From: Verrucomicrobiota bacterium
Lineage (GTDB): Bacteria; Verrucomicrobiota; Verrucomicrobiia; Limisphaerales; JACRJZ01
Direction: 5' to 3'
Length of the DNA: 64,000 nt
NCBI GenBank assembly: GCA_016219875.1
Contig: JACRJZ010000116.1
Span: 1-64,000 of the forward strand
Below are positions 27,252 through 35,948 of the stretch, in pieces. The notes beneath the pieces were generated by a model. That model did not search any database. It had not been told where the DNA came from and saw only the letters and a list, made by a program, of their open reading frames with translations. Made by a program: the position numbers and the translations under genes. Each line of letters opens with the position of its first letter. The first letter of the stretch is position 1.

Positions 27252-30200
27252 ATGAAACGTCTCATCCATTTCCTCGCCTCTCCCGCCGGCTGTGGCTTGA
27301 CCGTGGTGATGGTTTCGCTTTGCCTCCGGGCGTCCGCTGCTTCATTCGACTCCGCGCCATTCGGCCTCCCTTTGCCGGAAGGCAACGGCGTGATGTGGGA
27401 AGACCCGCGCGAGGTCCACCGTGTGGTGGTGCATTTCCAAGACGCGCCCCCGGCGGCAGACAAGGTGCGGCTCGAATACTGGGGCAGTTGGTGGCCGGGC
27501 CGCCATTTGCCCAAGGACCGTGAGCCGGGCGGCGCGGACACCGGTTGGATGGAACTTGGCAACTGGCACAAGTACGAGTGGCGCGCGGCCGACGCCGAAG
27601 CCAAGGCCGATGGCCACTCGCTCACGTTTACGTTCCGGCCCGTCAACGCGAAGGAGTTCCCGAAGGTCGAGAACTACCCCGCCACCTTCCGCTACACGCT
27701 CAAGGTCCGCGTCGCTTCCGATGCGCCGCGGCCGGCCGTGAGCAAAATCGAAGCGTTCACGGATTCCACGCTGGAGCCGCGGGCCGCGCGCCTCGCGTGG
27801 GCCAAGCCGCTGCCGGTCTTCGATTGGAGGACGGACGTGTTCAACGGCGAACTGGAGTCGGTGGAGAAGGTGACTGACTCGGTCCATCGCGTGCGCCTGC
27901 GCGCCGTGGTGAATGCCGATCCGAACACGTTCGACCGCACGCTGGTGACGCTGCGCCGCGGCGAGCAGGTGTTCACTTTCAAGTTCGACGATCTGGCGTC
28001 CGGCCCGCTGTTCCTGCCGCACCTCGGCGTGGCCGTGTTGCCGGAAAGCGACACGCGCGATTACGCCGCGGTGGCGGCTGAGGTGAAAGCCCGCGGGACG
28101 AAGACGCTTTACGAGCGCGTTGCGGAACGGCCCGAGCAGACGTGGCAGGGTGCGTGGGACGGCATGCCGCGCAAGAAGTCCGACATCTATTTCGTGCTCG
28201 GCCTCGATGGCGGTCGGCAGCGCTTCCGCCTGAACGCCGATGGCAGCATCGAGTTCCGGTCGAACGACCACTACCTGAAGAATCGTCCCGGCAAAGACAC
28301 GCCGCGGCTGGAGTTGGAGAAGCCGAACGTGAACGTGCGCTTCGTCCTGCCGGGCAAACCGGCGCATCGCACGCTCCAGGAAGAGGCTCTGCCTGTCTGC
28401 ACCACGACGTGGAACACCAACGGCGTGCAGGTGAAGCAAACCGCTTTCGCCACCGCGCTCGACGGCACCCGGGCCGACGGTCCGGTGCCGCCCGGCGACG
28501 CCTTCACCGTGTTCATGACGCGCTTCACGATCACCAACACGACGAGCGAGCCGCGCGATTTCGCGTTGCCGATCGTGTATCGCGTCAGCGGACAGCGCAC
28601 GCCGCTGCAAGTCGATGCCGACGGTTTCCTGTGGGCGGAAGACAAAACGCGCGGACAAGTGCTGCCGCCCCCTCACCCCAGCCCTCTCCCCTCCGAGGGG
28701 AGAGGGGGAAACAGGTCACGCCTTGTGAGAGAGCAGGCGCGGCGCAGTGACGAAGGCGTGGAGGGCGCTCCCTCTCCCGTCGGACGGGAGAGGGCCGGGG
28801 TGAGGGTTCTCGCAACGTCTCGCGAGGCGGTCGCTGCGCATTCAGGGTCGCCGGCAGACGCGCGCCGGCCCATTGACTTGAAATGGACCCTGGCTCCGAA
28901 CGAGTCCCGCGCCGTCACGCTCAAGGTGCCTTACCCGATCCTCACCGAAGCCGCCGAGCGCGAGGCGCTGAAGAAACTCGACTTCGACACCGAGCGCCGG
29001 GCCGTCGCCGGCTACTGGCGTCGGCGCGTGAACGAGAGCGCCAGCCTCATCACGCCGGAGCCGATGCTCAACGAGTTCTACCGCTCGCACGCCATGCACC
29101 TGCTCGTGAATTGTGAGCGCGAGCCGGGCAGCGACCGCCGTTTCGCGCGCGTCGGCTCATTCGGCTACGGCGCGTATGGCAATGAGTCGTGCATGATGGT
29201 CGTCGATCTCGACCGCCGCGGCTACCACCAGGAAGCGCAGGATTGCCTCGACGCCTGGCTCCACTACCAAAGCACGGTCGCGCTGCCAGGCACGTTCGAG
29301 TCGAAGGAAGGCGTCCTCTACGGCGCGGGCGGCTACGAGGCCGGCGGCTACAACCAGCATCACGGCTGGATTCTCTGGTGCCTGGGCGAACATTTCCGCT
29401 CCACGCGCGACACCAACTGGCTGCGTCAAGCCGCGCCCGGCATCGTGAAGGGCGCCGACTGGATCATCCGCGAAACCGCGCGCACCGCGACCCGCCACGA
29501 ATTGGAACGCGGCCTCCTGCCCGCGGGCAGCCTGGAGGACATCGGCGATTGGTGGACGTGGCTTTCGACGAGCTGCTATTCCTGGCGCGGACTCGACACG
29601 GCGGCATGGGCGCTGGAGCAACTTCAACATCCCGACGCCGCGCGCGTGCGCCAGGCGGCGGGCGAGTATCACCGCGCGTTGCTCACGAACTTCCGCAAAG
29701 CCTCCGAGCTTTCGCCGGTGGTGCGCCTGCGCGACGGCACGGCCATTCCGCAGATTCCGTCGCACGTCCACCGCCGCGGGCGGACGTTCGGCTGGATCTG
29801 CGAGACGCTGGAAGGCGCCTTGCACCTCCTCATCACCCGCGCGCTCGATCCGAAGTCGCAACTCGCGGAATGGATTCTCAAGGACTACGAGGACAATCTC
29901 TATCTTTCGAACCAATACGGCTACACGGTGGACGACTTCGAGAAACACTGGTTCGGCCGCGGTGGCATCTCCATGCAGGCGTGCCTGCTGTTCCAGGTGG
30001 AGCCGTATCTTTACCGCGACGAACCCAAGCACGCGCTGCGCGGCCTCTTCAACGCGCAAGCCGCCAGCTACTTCCCGGACGTGCGCATGAACACGGAACA
30101 CGCTGCGCCCTTCTACGACGGCTGGCGCGGCGACCATTTCAAGAGCAGCGACGAAGCGAATTGCACCGGCTGGCTGCGCCATCTTTTCGTCCGTGAAGAG

Positions 30201-30539
30201 AACGCCGACACCCTGCTCATCGGCCAGGCCATCCCGCGCGAGTGGCTGCGGCCCGGCCAGCACTGCGGCATGGAGAAGGCGGTGACGTGGTTCGGTCCCG
30301 TGAGCGTGCTCTTCACTGGCGGCGACAAAGAAATCACCTGCCAGCTCAAAGGCCCGCGCCGCAATCCGCCCAAGGAAATCCGCCTTCGCTTCCGGCATCC
30401 CGAATCGCGCCCGCTCGTCGGCGTGACGGTGAACGGCGCGGCGTGGAAACAGTTCGACGGCGAGTGGGTGACGCTGCCGGGGGACGTGGGCGTGGCAACA
30501 GTAGCGGCAAAGTTCGGTTCAAGCCCAACCAACCGTTGA
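27252..30539 (+). CDS. Secreted six-hairpin (alpha/alpha)6 glycosidase-like protein with in-frame repeat insert
   Basis: The 1,095-residue protein has a signal peptide (CGLTVVMVSLCLRASAA), a beta-rich N-terminal half typical of glycosidase supersandwich domains, and a C-terminal (alpha/alpha)6 half with conserved-looking acidic/aromatic segments: VGSFGYGAYGNESCMMVVDL, LPAGSLEDIGDWWTWLSTS, YGYTVDDFEKHWFGRGG and WRGDHFKSSDEANCTGWLRH. Such proteins act on plant or bacterial polysaccharides outside the cytoplasm; the exact GH family is not clear to me. Residues ~471-523 are encoded by paired CTCTCCC/GAGAGGG hairpins in frame (PHPSPLPSEGRGG, then GAPSPVGRERAGVRV), which should form an extra surface loop between the two halves. 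Confidence 0.75.
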   Translation: MKRLIHFLASPAGCGLTVVMVSLCLRASAASFDSAPFGLPLPEGNGVMWEDPREVHRVVVHFQDAPPAADKVRLEYWGSWWPGRHLPKDREPGGADTGWMELGNWHKYEWRAADAEAKADGHSLTFTFRPVNAKEFPKVENYPATFRYTLKVRVASDAPRPAVSKIEAFTDSTLEPRAARLAWAKPLPVFDWRTDVFNGELESVEKVTDSVHRVRLRAVVNADPNTFDRTLVTLRRGEQVFTFKFDDLASGPLFLPHLGVAVLPESDTRDYAAVAAEVKARGTKTLYERVAERPEQTWQGAWDGMPRKKSDIYFVLGLDGGRQRFRLNADGSIEFRSNDHYLKNRPGKDTPRLELEKPNVNVRFVLPGKPAHRTLQEEALPVCTTTWNTNGVQVKQTAFATALDGTRADGPVPPGDAFTVFMTRFTITNTTSEPRDFALPIVYRVSGQRTPLQVDADGFLWAEDKTRGQVLPPPHPSPLPSEGRGGNRSRLVREQARRSDEGVEGAPSPVGRERAGVRVLATSREAVAAHSGSPADARRPIDLKWTLAPNESRAVTLKVPYPILTEAAEREALKKLDFDTERRAVAGYWRRRVNESASLITPEPMLNEFYRSHAMHLLVNCEREPGSDRRFARVGSFGYGAYGNESCMMVVDLDRRGYHQEAQDCLDAWLHYQSTVALPGTFESKEGVLYGAGGYEAGGYNQHHGWILWCLGEHFRSTRDTNWLRQAAPGIVKGADWIIRETARTATRHELERGLLPAGSLEDIGDWWTWLSTSCYSWRGLDTAAWALEQLQHPDAARVRQAAGEYHRALLTNFRKASELSPVVRLRDGTAIPQIPSHVHRRGRTFGWICETLEGALHLLITRALDPKSQLAEWILKDYEDNLYLSNQYGYTVDDFEKHWFGRGGISMQACLLFQVEPYLYRDEPKHALRGLFNAQAASYFPDVRMNTEHAAPFYDGWRGDHFKSSDEANCTGWLRHLFVREENADTLLIGQAIPREWLRPGQHCGMEKAVTWFGPVSVLFTGGDKEITCQLKGPRRNPPKEIRLRFRHPESRPLVGVTVNGAAWKQFDGEWVTLPGDVGVATVAAKFGSSPTNR
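28671..28807. repeat. Paired CTCTCCC/GAGAGGG hairpins inside the glycosidase gene
   Basis: CCTCACCCCAGCCCTCTCCC at 28671 with GAGGGGAGAGGGG to 28707 forms one hairpin, and CCTCTCCCGTCGGACGGGAG at 28771 with AGGGCCGGGGTGAGGG forms the second. The same repeat family occurs at 63391-63560 outside genes. Here it is in frame and contains no stop. Confidence 0.85.
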
Positions 30540-30583
30540 TAACGCTGAGCCGGCGTCTGGAGACAGGGTGCCACTACGGGTGG

Positions 30584-30787
30584 TCACGGCTCAATGATCT
30601 CCACGATGTTCTCCGTGTCGATGCGCACCGCGTTGGACTCACCGAAGAAGAAGATCATGTGGTAGTCCGTGGGGGCGCCGAATTGACGGGGTTTGCTAAA
30701 GGTGTATCGGGCGCCGTTGCTCAGCCGGATCGTAAAAGGCCGAAACGGCTGACGTTCCGCCACGTCTTTGATGTCTTCGACTTTCAT
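30584..30787 (-). CDS. Small conserved hypothetical protein
   Basis: A 67-residue protein starting MKVEDIKDVAERQPFRPFTI and ending RIDTENIVEIIEP, with a central FGAPTDYHMIFFFGE. I recognise the pattern as a small protein seen in Verrucomicrobia and Planctomycetes, without known function. It is predicted cytoplasmic, compact and beta-rich. The frame is open to 30961, but similarity begins at ATG 30787. Confidence 0.65.
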   Translation of the reverse strand: MKVEDIKDVAERQPFRPFTIRLSNGARYTFSKPRQFGAPTDYHMIFFFGESNAVRIDTENIVEIIEP

Positions 30788-30903
30788 GCGCGCCACACTA
30801 TCCACACCAAGCCCTCCCGCCAACCGAAAAGCCGGACCAGCGCAGTGATCGCGCGTGCAAGCGTACTTTACAAATAGTCCGTCCAAAAGCGCACTACGCC
30901 GGC

Positions 30904-31055
30904 ATGATTGAGAGACCGTTCTGGCGGCAGCGGTTTGATCGACGTACCAAGGGGGGAGCAACTACCTCGTCACGCCGCTGGAAGGCCGGGCTTACGCGAA
31001 ACGGTCCGGTGATCTGGAAGTCAAGGTGTGCAGTCCCGAACAACTGGGCGGCTGA
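30904..31055 (+). pseudogene. Internal-deletion remnant of a DUF4143-type AAA ATPase gene
   Basis: ATG 30904 opens MIERPFWRQRFD, the usual N-terminus of AAA+ ATPases of the DUF4143 type (there followed by a Walker A region). After about 12 codons the match ends. In another frame, 30958-31055 encodes SNYLVTPLEGRAYAKRSGDL, ends CSPEQLGG and stops, resembling the usual C-terminus of the same family. The nucleotide-binding middle (~350 codons) is missing and the two ends are out of frame. I infer one large internal deletion. The rest of 30788-31076 holds nothing else I recognise. Confidence 0.55.
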
Positions 31056-31076
31056 GATCTTTTTGTGGGGAGCGAT

Positions 31077-32414
31077 CTACGGCCCGACCGCCACCGTGAT
31101 CCGCAGGAAATGGCTGGTGTAGCCGGAGACGGGATTCAGCGTCCGCACGGTGGCTTCCTCCATGCCGTCGGCCAGGGGGCGAACTTCGATTTCCGTCGTC
31201 TGCGGTTCCGCCGCGCTGCCGAGCCAAGTAATCAGGTTCGTGGAAACTTGCACGACGCAAGTGAGGTCGCTCGTGCCGGCGCGGCGGCGGAACTTCACCG
31301 CGTGATACGGCGCGCCCGCCACCGGCCCCGTGGTCAGGAATCCCCCAGCGAACACCGAGCCACTGGCGTGGAGCGGCGGCGAGTCGAGCGCGTACTCGAC
31401 CGCATTGGGAAGGCCGTCGTCATCGGGATCAGCGGCCGGATCGGTCTGCGCCGCGGACGCATCGCGGCGGAAGCACCGCAACCGCCATTCGGCATAGCTG
31501 GCACAGCGCCGATCCAGGTCCACGTCCCACGGCTCCGTGCCCGTGGCGAGCACTTCCATCGGCGTGCTGCCGTCGAAGTCGCCGCGGCTGACCGCCCGAT
31601 CCCCGTTGCCCGTGCCCGCGTTGCCGCCGGTGTCGGCCCAATAGAGCTTGCGCGCGGGAATGTCCAACACCAGGCCGTGCGGCGTATCGAGGCCGGTATA
31701 GAGCGTCTGCACGGCTGGGTCCGTCAGTGCGATGGCGCCGCTAGCAAAAGCCGAGAGCGGACAGCGATGCACTTTCTTGTCGTCGCGGTTGATCCAGTAA
31801 AGCATGCCCTCCGCCGGATGCACGCCCACGCCGCGCGTCTTGTTGTTGCCGGTCAACAGTGTCTCGCGGCCGGAACCGTCGAGGTTGGCGCGGTAGATGG
31901 CCCCACCATCGAAATCGCCCCAATAGATTTTTCCGGCGGCCACGTCGAGGTCCATGAAGTACGGGCCGGTTGGCGCGGCGGTCGTGATGATTTCGGTGAC
32001 GGACGTTCCGCCGAGCGTCGAGCGCTGGATGCGATTGCGCAACTGGTCGCACCAATAGAATTCCGCGTTGCCAAGGTCCAGCCGCACGTCCGCCGGAAAG
32101 GAGTTGCCGCCCGTGACGGTGTGGAGAATCACGCTCGACGTGCCGTCAAAGTTCGCGCGCAGCAACCGATCAGCGCCGTTGTCCGCCCAGTAAATCCGCT
32201 GGCCGGGAACATCGACGGCCAAGCCGCGAATGTTGCTGCCGGGCGAACTCACCGCGCCGCTGAGCGAGATGGTTTGGAGGGCGGTCCCATCAAAGTTCAT
32301 CCGCTTGAGTTGGCTGGCGCCGCGGTCGGTCCAGAAGACGCCGCCCGCGTGGGCCACGGAAACCAGAGTGAGCAAGCACCAGCAAAGGCAACGGCGAATC
32401 ATGGCCATGCCCAT
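31077..32414 (-). CDS. Secreted YWTD (LDL-receptor class B) beta-propeller protein
   Basis: The start at 32414 gives 445 residues with signal peptide MGMAMIRRCLCWCLLTLVSV; ATG 32408 and 32402 are alternatives, and the frame upstream is palindrome-derived. Repeats with YWAD, FYWCDQ, KIYWGDFDGG, LYWINRDD and KLYWADTGGN, each ~40-50 residues apart, match the six-bladed LDL-receptor class B propeller. A C-terminal domain follows with PDDDGLPNAVEYAL, and the protein ends HFLRITVAVGP. It is probably exported and may bind proteins or sugars. Confidence 0.82.
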   Translation of the reverse strand: MGMAMIRRCLCWCLLTLVSVAHAGGVFWTDRGASQLKRMNFDGTALQTISLSGAVSSPGSNIRGLAVDVPGQRIYWADNGADRLLRANFDGTSSVILHTVTGGNSFPADVRLDLGNAEFYWCDQLRNRIQRSTLGGTSVTEIITTAAPTGPYFMDLDVAAGKIYWGDFDGGAIYRANLDGSGRETLLTGNNKTRGVGVHPAEGMLYWINRDDKKVHRCPLSAFASGAIALTDPAVQTLYTGLDTPHGLVLDIPARKLYWADTGGNAGTGNGDRAVSRGDFDGSTPMEVLATGTEPWDVDLDRRCASYAEWRLRCFRRDASAAQTDPAADPDDDGLPNAVEYALDSPPLHASGSVFAGGFLTTGPVAGAPYHAVKFRRRAGTSDLTCVVQVSTNLITWLGSAAEPQTTEIEVRPLADGMEEATVRTLNPVSGYTSHFLRITVAVGP

Positions 32415-32455
32415 AGCCGAAAGGCGCGCGGCTGTCGAGGCGATAGCAGAACCCC

Positions 32456-32535
32456 GTAGCAGCCGACGTGAGGAGGCTCCATTCAAAAGTCAGATGTCAG
32501 CCAGAAGAACAGAGCCTCCTCACGTCGGCTGCTAC
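32456..32535. repeat. Long palindromic element, copy 3
   Basis: Arms 32456-32479 and 32512-32535 are perfect 24-nt inverted repeats; the loop contains CAAAAGTCAGATGTCAGCCA, the word family found in copy 2. It lies between divergent genes (YWTD propeller - and nitrilase +). The bases before (AGAACCCC) pair with those after (GGGGTT), extending the stem. Confidence 0.92.
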
Positions 32536-32608
32536 GGGGTTGCACGAGGTCCTGTCGAGGCGAGATAAACCTTGCCGCAACGGCGGCGGAGTGTTTACCC
32601 CTACGGCC

Positions 32609-34405
32609 ATGGCCTTCGAGTGCGAGCCTTGCCGGGAATCCGGCTTTCTCCGAAGCGCACGGCGCACGGCGCTGGGCGTCACGCGCTCGCTGCTCGCCTT
32701 CCTTGTTGCTCTCGTCGTCGGCTCCGCAGTCCTCGCGCGGGATGCGGAGACGAACTCGACGCCATCTCGGCTGAAGGCAGGCCTCGTGCAGATGGCGCTC
32801 GGGCCGACGATCCAAGACAATCGCGACCGCATCGTCTCTGGCATTTCCAAGGCCGCCGTGCTGGGCGTTCGAGTCGCAGTGTTTCCGGAAGGCGCGCTGC
32901 GAGGCAACAACGGCGATGACCCGGCGCTCGTCGAGGAGGCGGTCGCCGCCATTCGCCAAGCCGCCCGCGCCGCCAACCTGTATGTCGTGTTCGGAGGCGC
33001 CACGGCTTCGCCCGGCGACAGGAGGGCGCGGAATTGGATGCGGGTGGCTGGACCGGACGGCGGCGAGGTGTTCCGCTACGACAAGATCTACGACCAGCAC
33101 AACGCGAGAATGCCCGGCGTGTTCCACATCGACGGCATCCCGTGCAGCGCGATGATTTGCGCCGACCGCTGGCTGCGCGGCGTGGAGGAGGTCCCCATCC
33201 AACAAGGGGCGCGGATCAGTTTCGAGTTGTCGTGCAACTTCGCCAGCGAATGGGTCGCGCCGTTCGAGTGGTATTGGTATGTGCCGTGCGCGTTGCGCAA
33301 TAACGTCTGGGTTCTCTTCGCCAACACCGGCAACCGGGCGGCGGGCGTGCCCGATGATGCCGCCGCGCCGCGCGAACTGCGCCACGGGCACAGCGCGATC
33401 ATCGCGCCCGATGGCCGGATCGTCGCGGCGGCGCGCGACGACGTGGAAACGATCGTCGTCGCCGATCTGGTGGTGGGCGAGGCGACGCGCGCTGAAGCCC
33501 TGGCCCGTGCGACGCACCCGGTGTTGCGGCCGTTCTGGGAGGCGGGCGTGAAATTGCAGCGAGGGGAAGCCGTCGAAGCGCCGGCCTTGCTTGCTCTTCA
33601 ATCAGCGGAAACAGACATCACCGTTGCCGTCGCGCAAGTCACCAACGATCTCATGGCGATGGAGGCGATGATCGGCCAGGCGCACGCGAAGCACGCGGAC
33701 CTGATCGTGTTCCCGGCGCGGGCCATCGCCGCAACCGCGCTGGAGCGGCTTCAAGCCGCCGCCCGCGTGAACCGAATCACCGTCGTGGTCGGGATGGAGC
33801 ATCCCGGCGCAGGCGGTCTGCGGAACGCCGCGTTCGTCCTCGGACCCGACGGCGGCGTGCTCACGCGCTACGATCAGCTTTCCGCCGCAAGTCCGTTTCA
33901 GGCCGGCACCGATCCGGCGGCGATGTGGTTTCGCGTGAAAGGCGTGCCGGCTGTGGTGACCATCGGGCGCGACGCGCTCTGGACGGAACTGGCGGAACTC
34001 GCCGCGGTGGCGGGCGCGCAAATCCACGTTCATCTCGAACACGACTCGGCCAGCGGTCCCGAGGCGGATCTGCGGCGCCTGCAAGTCTGGGCGAACTTCG
34101 CGTCGTTCCAGACCTTCAGCGTGGCGGCGAATGTTGTCGGGAGCGCGATCTGGGATGATTTGCGCGACCTGGAAGAACGGCGCGCCGAGGTGCGCGGCCT
34201 GCCGCGGCCGAATACCGGCGCCGTGGAAGTGTACTCGCCGTTCTCCGCCAACTTGGTTGCCCGCACCGGGACCGGGCCGCAACTTCTCACGGCCACGCGC
34301 CGCGTGGGCCGCGCGAACCTGTATCACCCGCGCCGCACGTCTGGTCTCAATCCGCAGATGGACGCCTGGTATCGCCTGGGTGCCGCGATCCTTCACCCCA
34401 AGTAG
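32609..34405 (+). CDS. Tandem nitrilase-superfamily protein; second domain catalytically degenerate
   Basis: The 598-residue protein starts at ATG 32609; codons upstream are palindrome-derived. A hydrophobic segment (SLLAFLVALVVGSAVL) near residue 25 suggests export or anchoring. The first CN-hydrolase domain has all three catalytic residues: Glu in VFPEGAL, Lys in RYDKIYD and Cys in AMICADRWL. The second domain (from ITVAVAQVTNDL, ~residue 340) has FPARA in place of FPE, YDQLS in place of the Lys motif, and VTIGRD in place of the Cys motif. It is thus a pseudo-enzyme domain. The substrate is not known; nitrilase relatives cleave amide or nitrile bonds, often in amino-acid or polyamine metabolism. 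Confidence 0.85.
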   Translation: MAFECEPCRESGFLRSARRTALGVTRSLLAFLVALVVGSAVLARDAETNSTPSRLKAGLVQMALGPTIQDNRDRIVSGISKAAVLGVRVAVFPEGALRGNNGDDPALVEEAVAAIRQAARAANLYVVFGGATASPGDRRARNWMRVAGPDGGEVFRYDKIYDQHNARMPGVFHIDGIPCSAMICADRWLRGVEEVPIQQGARISFELSCNFASEWVAPFEWYWYVPCALRNNVWVLFANTGNRAAGVPDDAAAPRELRHGHSAIIAPDGRIVAAARDDVETIVVADLVVGEATRAEALARATHPVLRPFWEAGVKLQRGEAVEAPALLALQSAETDITVAVAQVTNDLMAMEAMIGQAHAKHADLIVFPARAIAATALERLQAAARVNRITVVVGMEHPGAGGLRNAAFVLGPDGGVLTRYDQLSAASPFQAGTDPAAMWFRVKGVPAVVTIGRDALWTELAELAAVAGAQIHVHLEHDSASGPEADLRRLQVWANFASFQTFSVAANVVGSAIWDDLRDLEERRAEVRGLPRPNTGAVEVYSPFSANLVARTGTGPQLLTATRRVGRANLYHPRRTSGLNPQMDAWYRLGAAILHPK

Positions 34406-34417
34406 TTTGAAACAGCT

Positions 34418-35668
34418 ATGAGAAACACCTTTTTGACGACCTGTGTCGCCACCGCCTTGCTGTCACTGCTCATGGCCAATTCCGTTTTTGGCCAGACCAA
34501 ACCATTTCAAGATGGCCGCTTCGTGGGCCGCATCGCCTACAGCGCGGACGGCAATCACAACGATCCAGATGATTGGGCCGCTTCGCCCGTGGCGCTGGCC
34601 ATCTTCGCCGAGAGCGGCGTGAAGGACCGGCTGGTCCACTTCGACTACAACTGCATTCTCCCGCTCACCGACCCGGAGTATGAGCGAAAACACGCCGAGA
34701 GCGTGCTGGGCGCGGCGGAACGCTATGGCTTCAACCGGTCCCGGTTTTTCGATTGCCGCAAGAACCTCGACCAAGCCATCGCCAGCCTCACTGCCGCGAT
34801 CAACGAGTCTTCAGCGACGAACCCGCTCTACTTCGTGATCGCCGGCCCCATGGAAGTGCCGGCGCGCGGCCTCGAAAAGTCGGACCCGGCCAAGCGGAGA
34901 TTCGTGTATTGCCTCTCGCACAGCCGGTGGAACGACGGCTTTGCCTCCGGCTACAAGTTCACTTTCACGAAACGAACCGTGATCGAGCAGGACGTGCATT
35001 GGGTGCAAATCCGGGACCAGAACCCGCTCTTGAGCCTGAGTCCCTACAAGCGGCCCGCCCGGCCGGAGGAGTTCGCGGCGTTTTTCTGGATGCGTGATTC
35101 GTGCGACCCGAAGGTGCGGTTCCTGTGGGAGCGGACGCTGGTTTCGACGCGGCCCGATCCGTCCGACGCCGGCATGGCCTACTTCCTCGTGACCGGCGAC
35201 GAGGACTGCGATCCGGCCAAGCTCCGACGATTGATCGAAGACCACCGACCCGCATCGCCTGTTGTCGCGCGAAGCCAAATCCGCCTTGAGGCCGAGAACT
35301 TTCGGCACCTCGAGGGCTTCGCACTGGAGGACCGGAAGGACAAGACCGCGTCGCACCAGCTCAACGTCCAGCGCCGCGGCGGCACCGGCGGGCGCATCCG
35401 CACGACGTTCGATGAGCCGTTCGCCCGCGCCGTCGGACGCTGCGACGTGGTGATCCGGCATCGGGACGACGAGGGCAGCCGCGGCCGATATGCTTTGTTT
35501 GTCAACGGGGCAGCACGCGGAGCCGCATGGGAATCAGCGGGGAACGCGCGCGGCTGGACGAGCCAGGTCCTTCGCGATGTGGAAATCCGCCTCGGTGACG
35601 AAATCCGGGTTGATGCCGAGAGCGCGACGGCCCGCCTGGACTACGTGCAACTCAACTTCGCGGACTGA
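34418..35668 (+). CDS. Secreted nucleoside-hydrolase-like protein with carbohydrate-binding C-terminus
   Basis: A 416-residue protein with a signal peptide (LLSLLMANSVFG), 12 bases after the nitrilase-like gene. The motif YSADGNHNDPDDWAASPVAL resembles the DxNxxxDD calcium-binding start of nucleoside hydrolases, and the rest of the N-terminal ~260 residues follows that alpha/beta shape. From about residue 285 (RLEAENFRHLEGF) a beta-sandwich with LFVNGAARG and ARLDYVQLNFA resembles a CBM6/CBM35-like module. A role in extracellular sugar or nucleoside degradation is suggested; specificity is unclear. Confidence 0.65.
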   Translation: MRNTFLTTCVATALLSLLMANSVFGQTKPFQDGRFVGRIAYSADGNHNDPDDWAASPVALAIFAESGVKDRLVHFDYNCILPLTDPEYERKHAESVLGAAERYGFNRSRFFDCRKNLDQAIASLTAAINESSATNPLYFVIAGPMEVPARGLEKSDPAKRRFVYCLSHSRWNDGFASGYKFTFTKRTVIEQDVHWVQIRDQNPLLSLSPYKRPARPEEFAAFFWMRDSCDPKVRFLWERTLVSTRPDPSDAGMAYFLVTGDEDCDPAKLRRLIEDHRPASPVVARSQIRLEAENFRHLEGFALEDRKDKTASHQLNVQRRGGTGGRIRTTFDEPFARAVGRCDVVIRHRDDEGSRGRYALFVNGAARGAAWESAGNARGWTSQVLRDVEIRLGDEIRVDAESATARLDYVQLNFAD

Positions 35669-35696
35669 TCCGCCTTTCTCTCCATCAGCCTGAAGC

Positions 35697-35810
35697 GTAG
35701 GAAGTGGCCAACCGGCTGGAAGTTTCACAGCCTGGCCGACTGCAAGTCGGCGCTACGGCAGGATGAAAACCGGCGCTACGCAGTGCGCCAGGCGAAAGCT
35801 TGATGCAGCC
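35697..35810. repeat. GTAGCGC-type repeat ending in AGCTTGATGCAGCC
   Basis: Units such as CGACTGCAAGTCGGCGCTAC and GGATGAAAACCGGCGCTACG occur here, as in 4725-4857. The end word AGCTTGATGCAGCC (35797-35810) recurs at 51917-51930 and in complement at 46403-46416, and diverged at 4694-4707, so it may mark an element boundary. Region 35669-35948 has no gene I recognise. Confidence 0.55.
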
Positions 35811-35948
35811 CTGCTGCGGCCCGCTCGCGCCACTCACAGAATTAATGCCGTCAAGGTGGTTGCCGAGGCTGGCCACAGTGGCTTCACCGTCCGGACTAAA
35901 CTCGGCCGGCGGGCCGCACGGGTTTCACTTCCATTGGCGCGTGGGAAT

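Noticed and set aside
32468..32608. N-terminal extension of the nitrilase-like gene through the palindrome
   Set aside because: The residues (LLTSAATG) are palindrome-derived and precede the hydrophobic leader; ATG 32609 is more likely.
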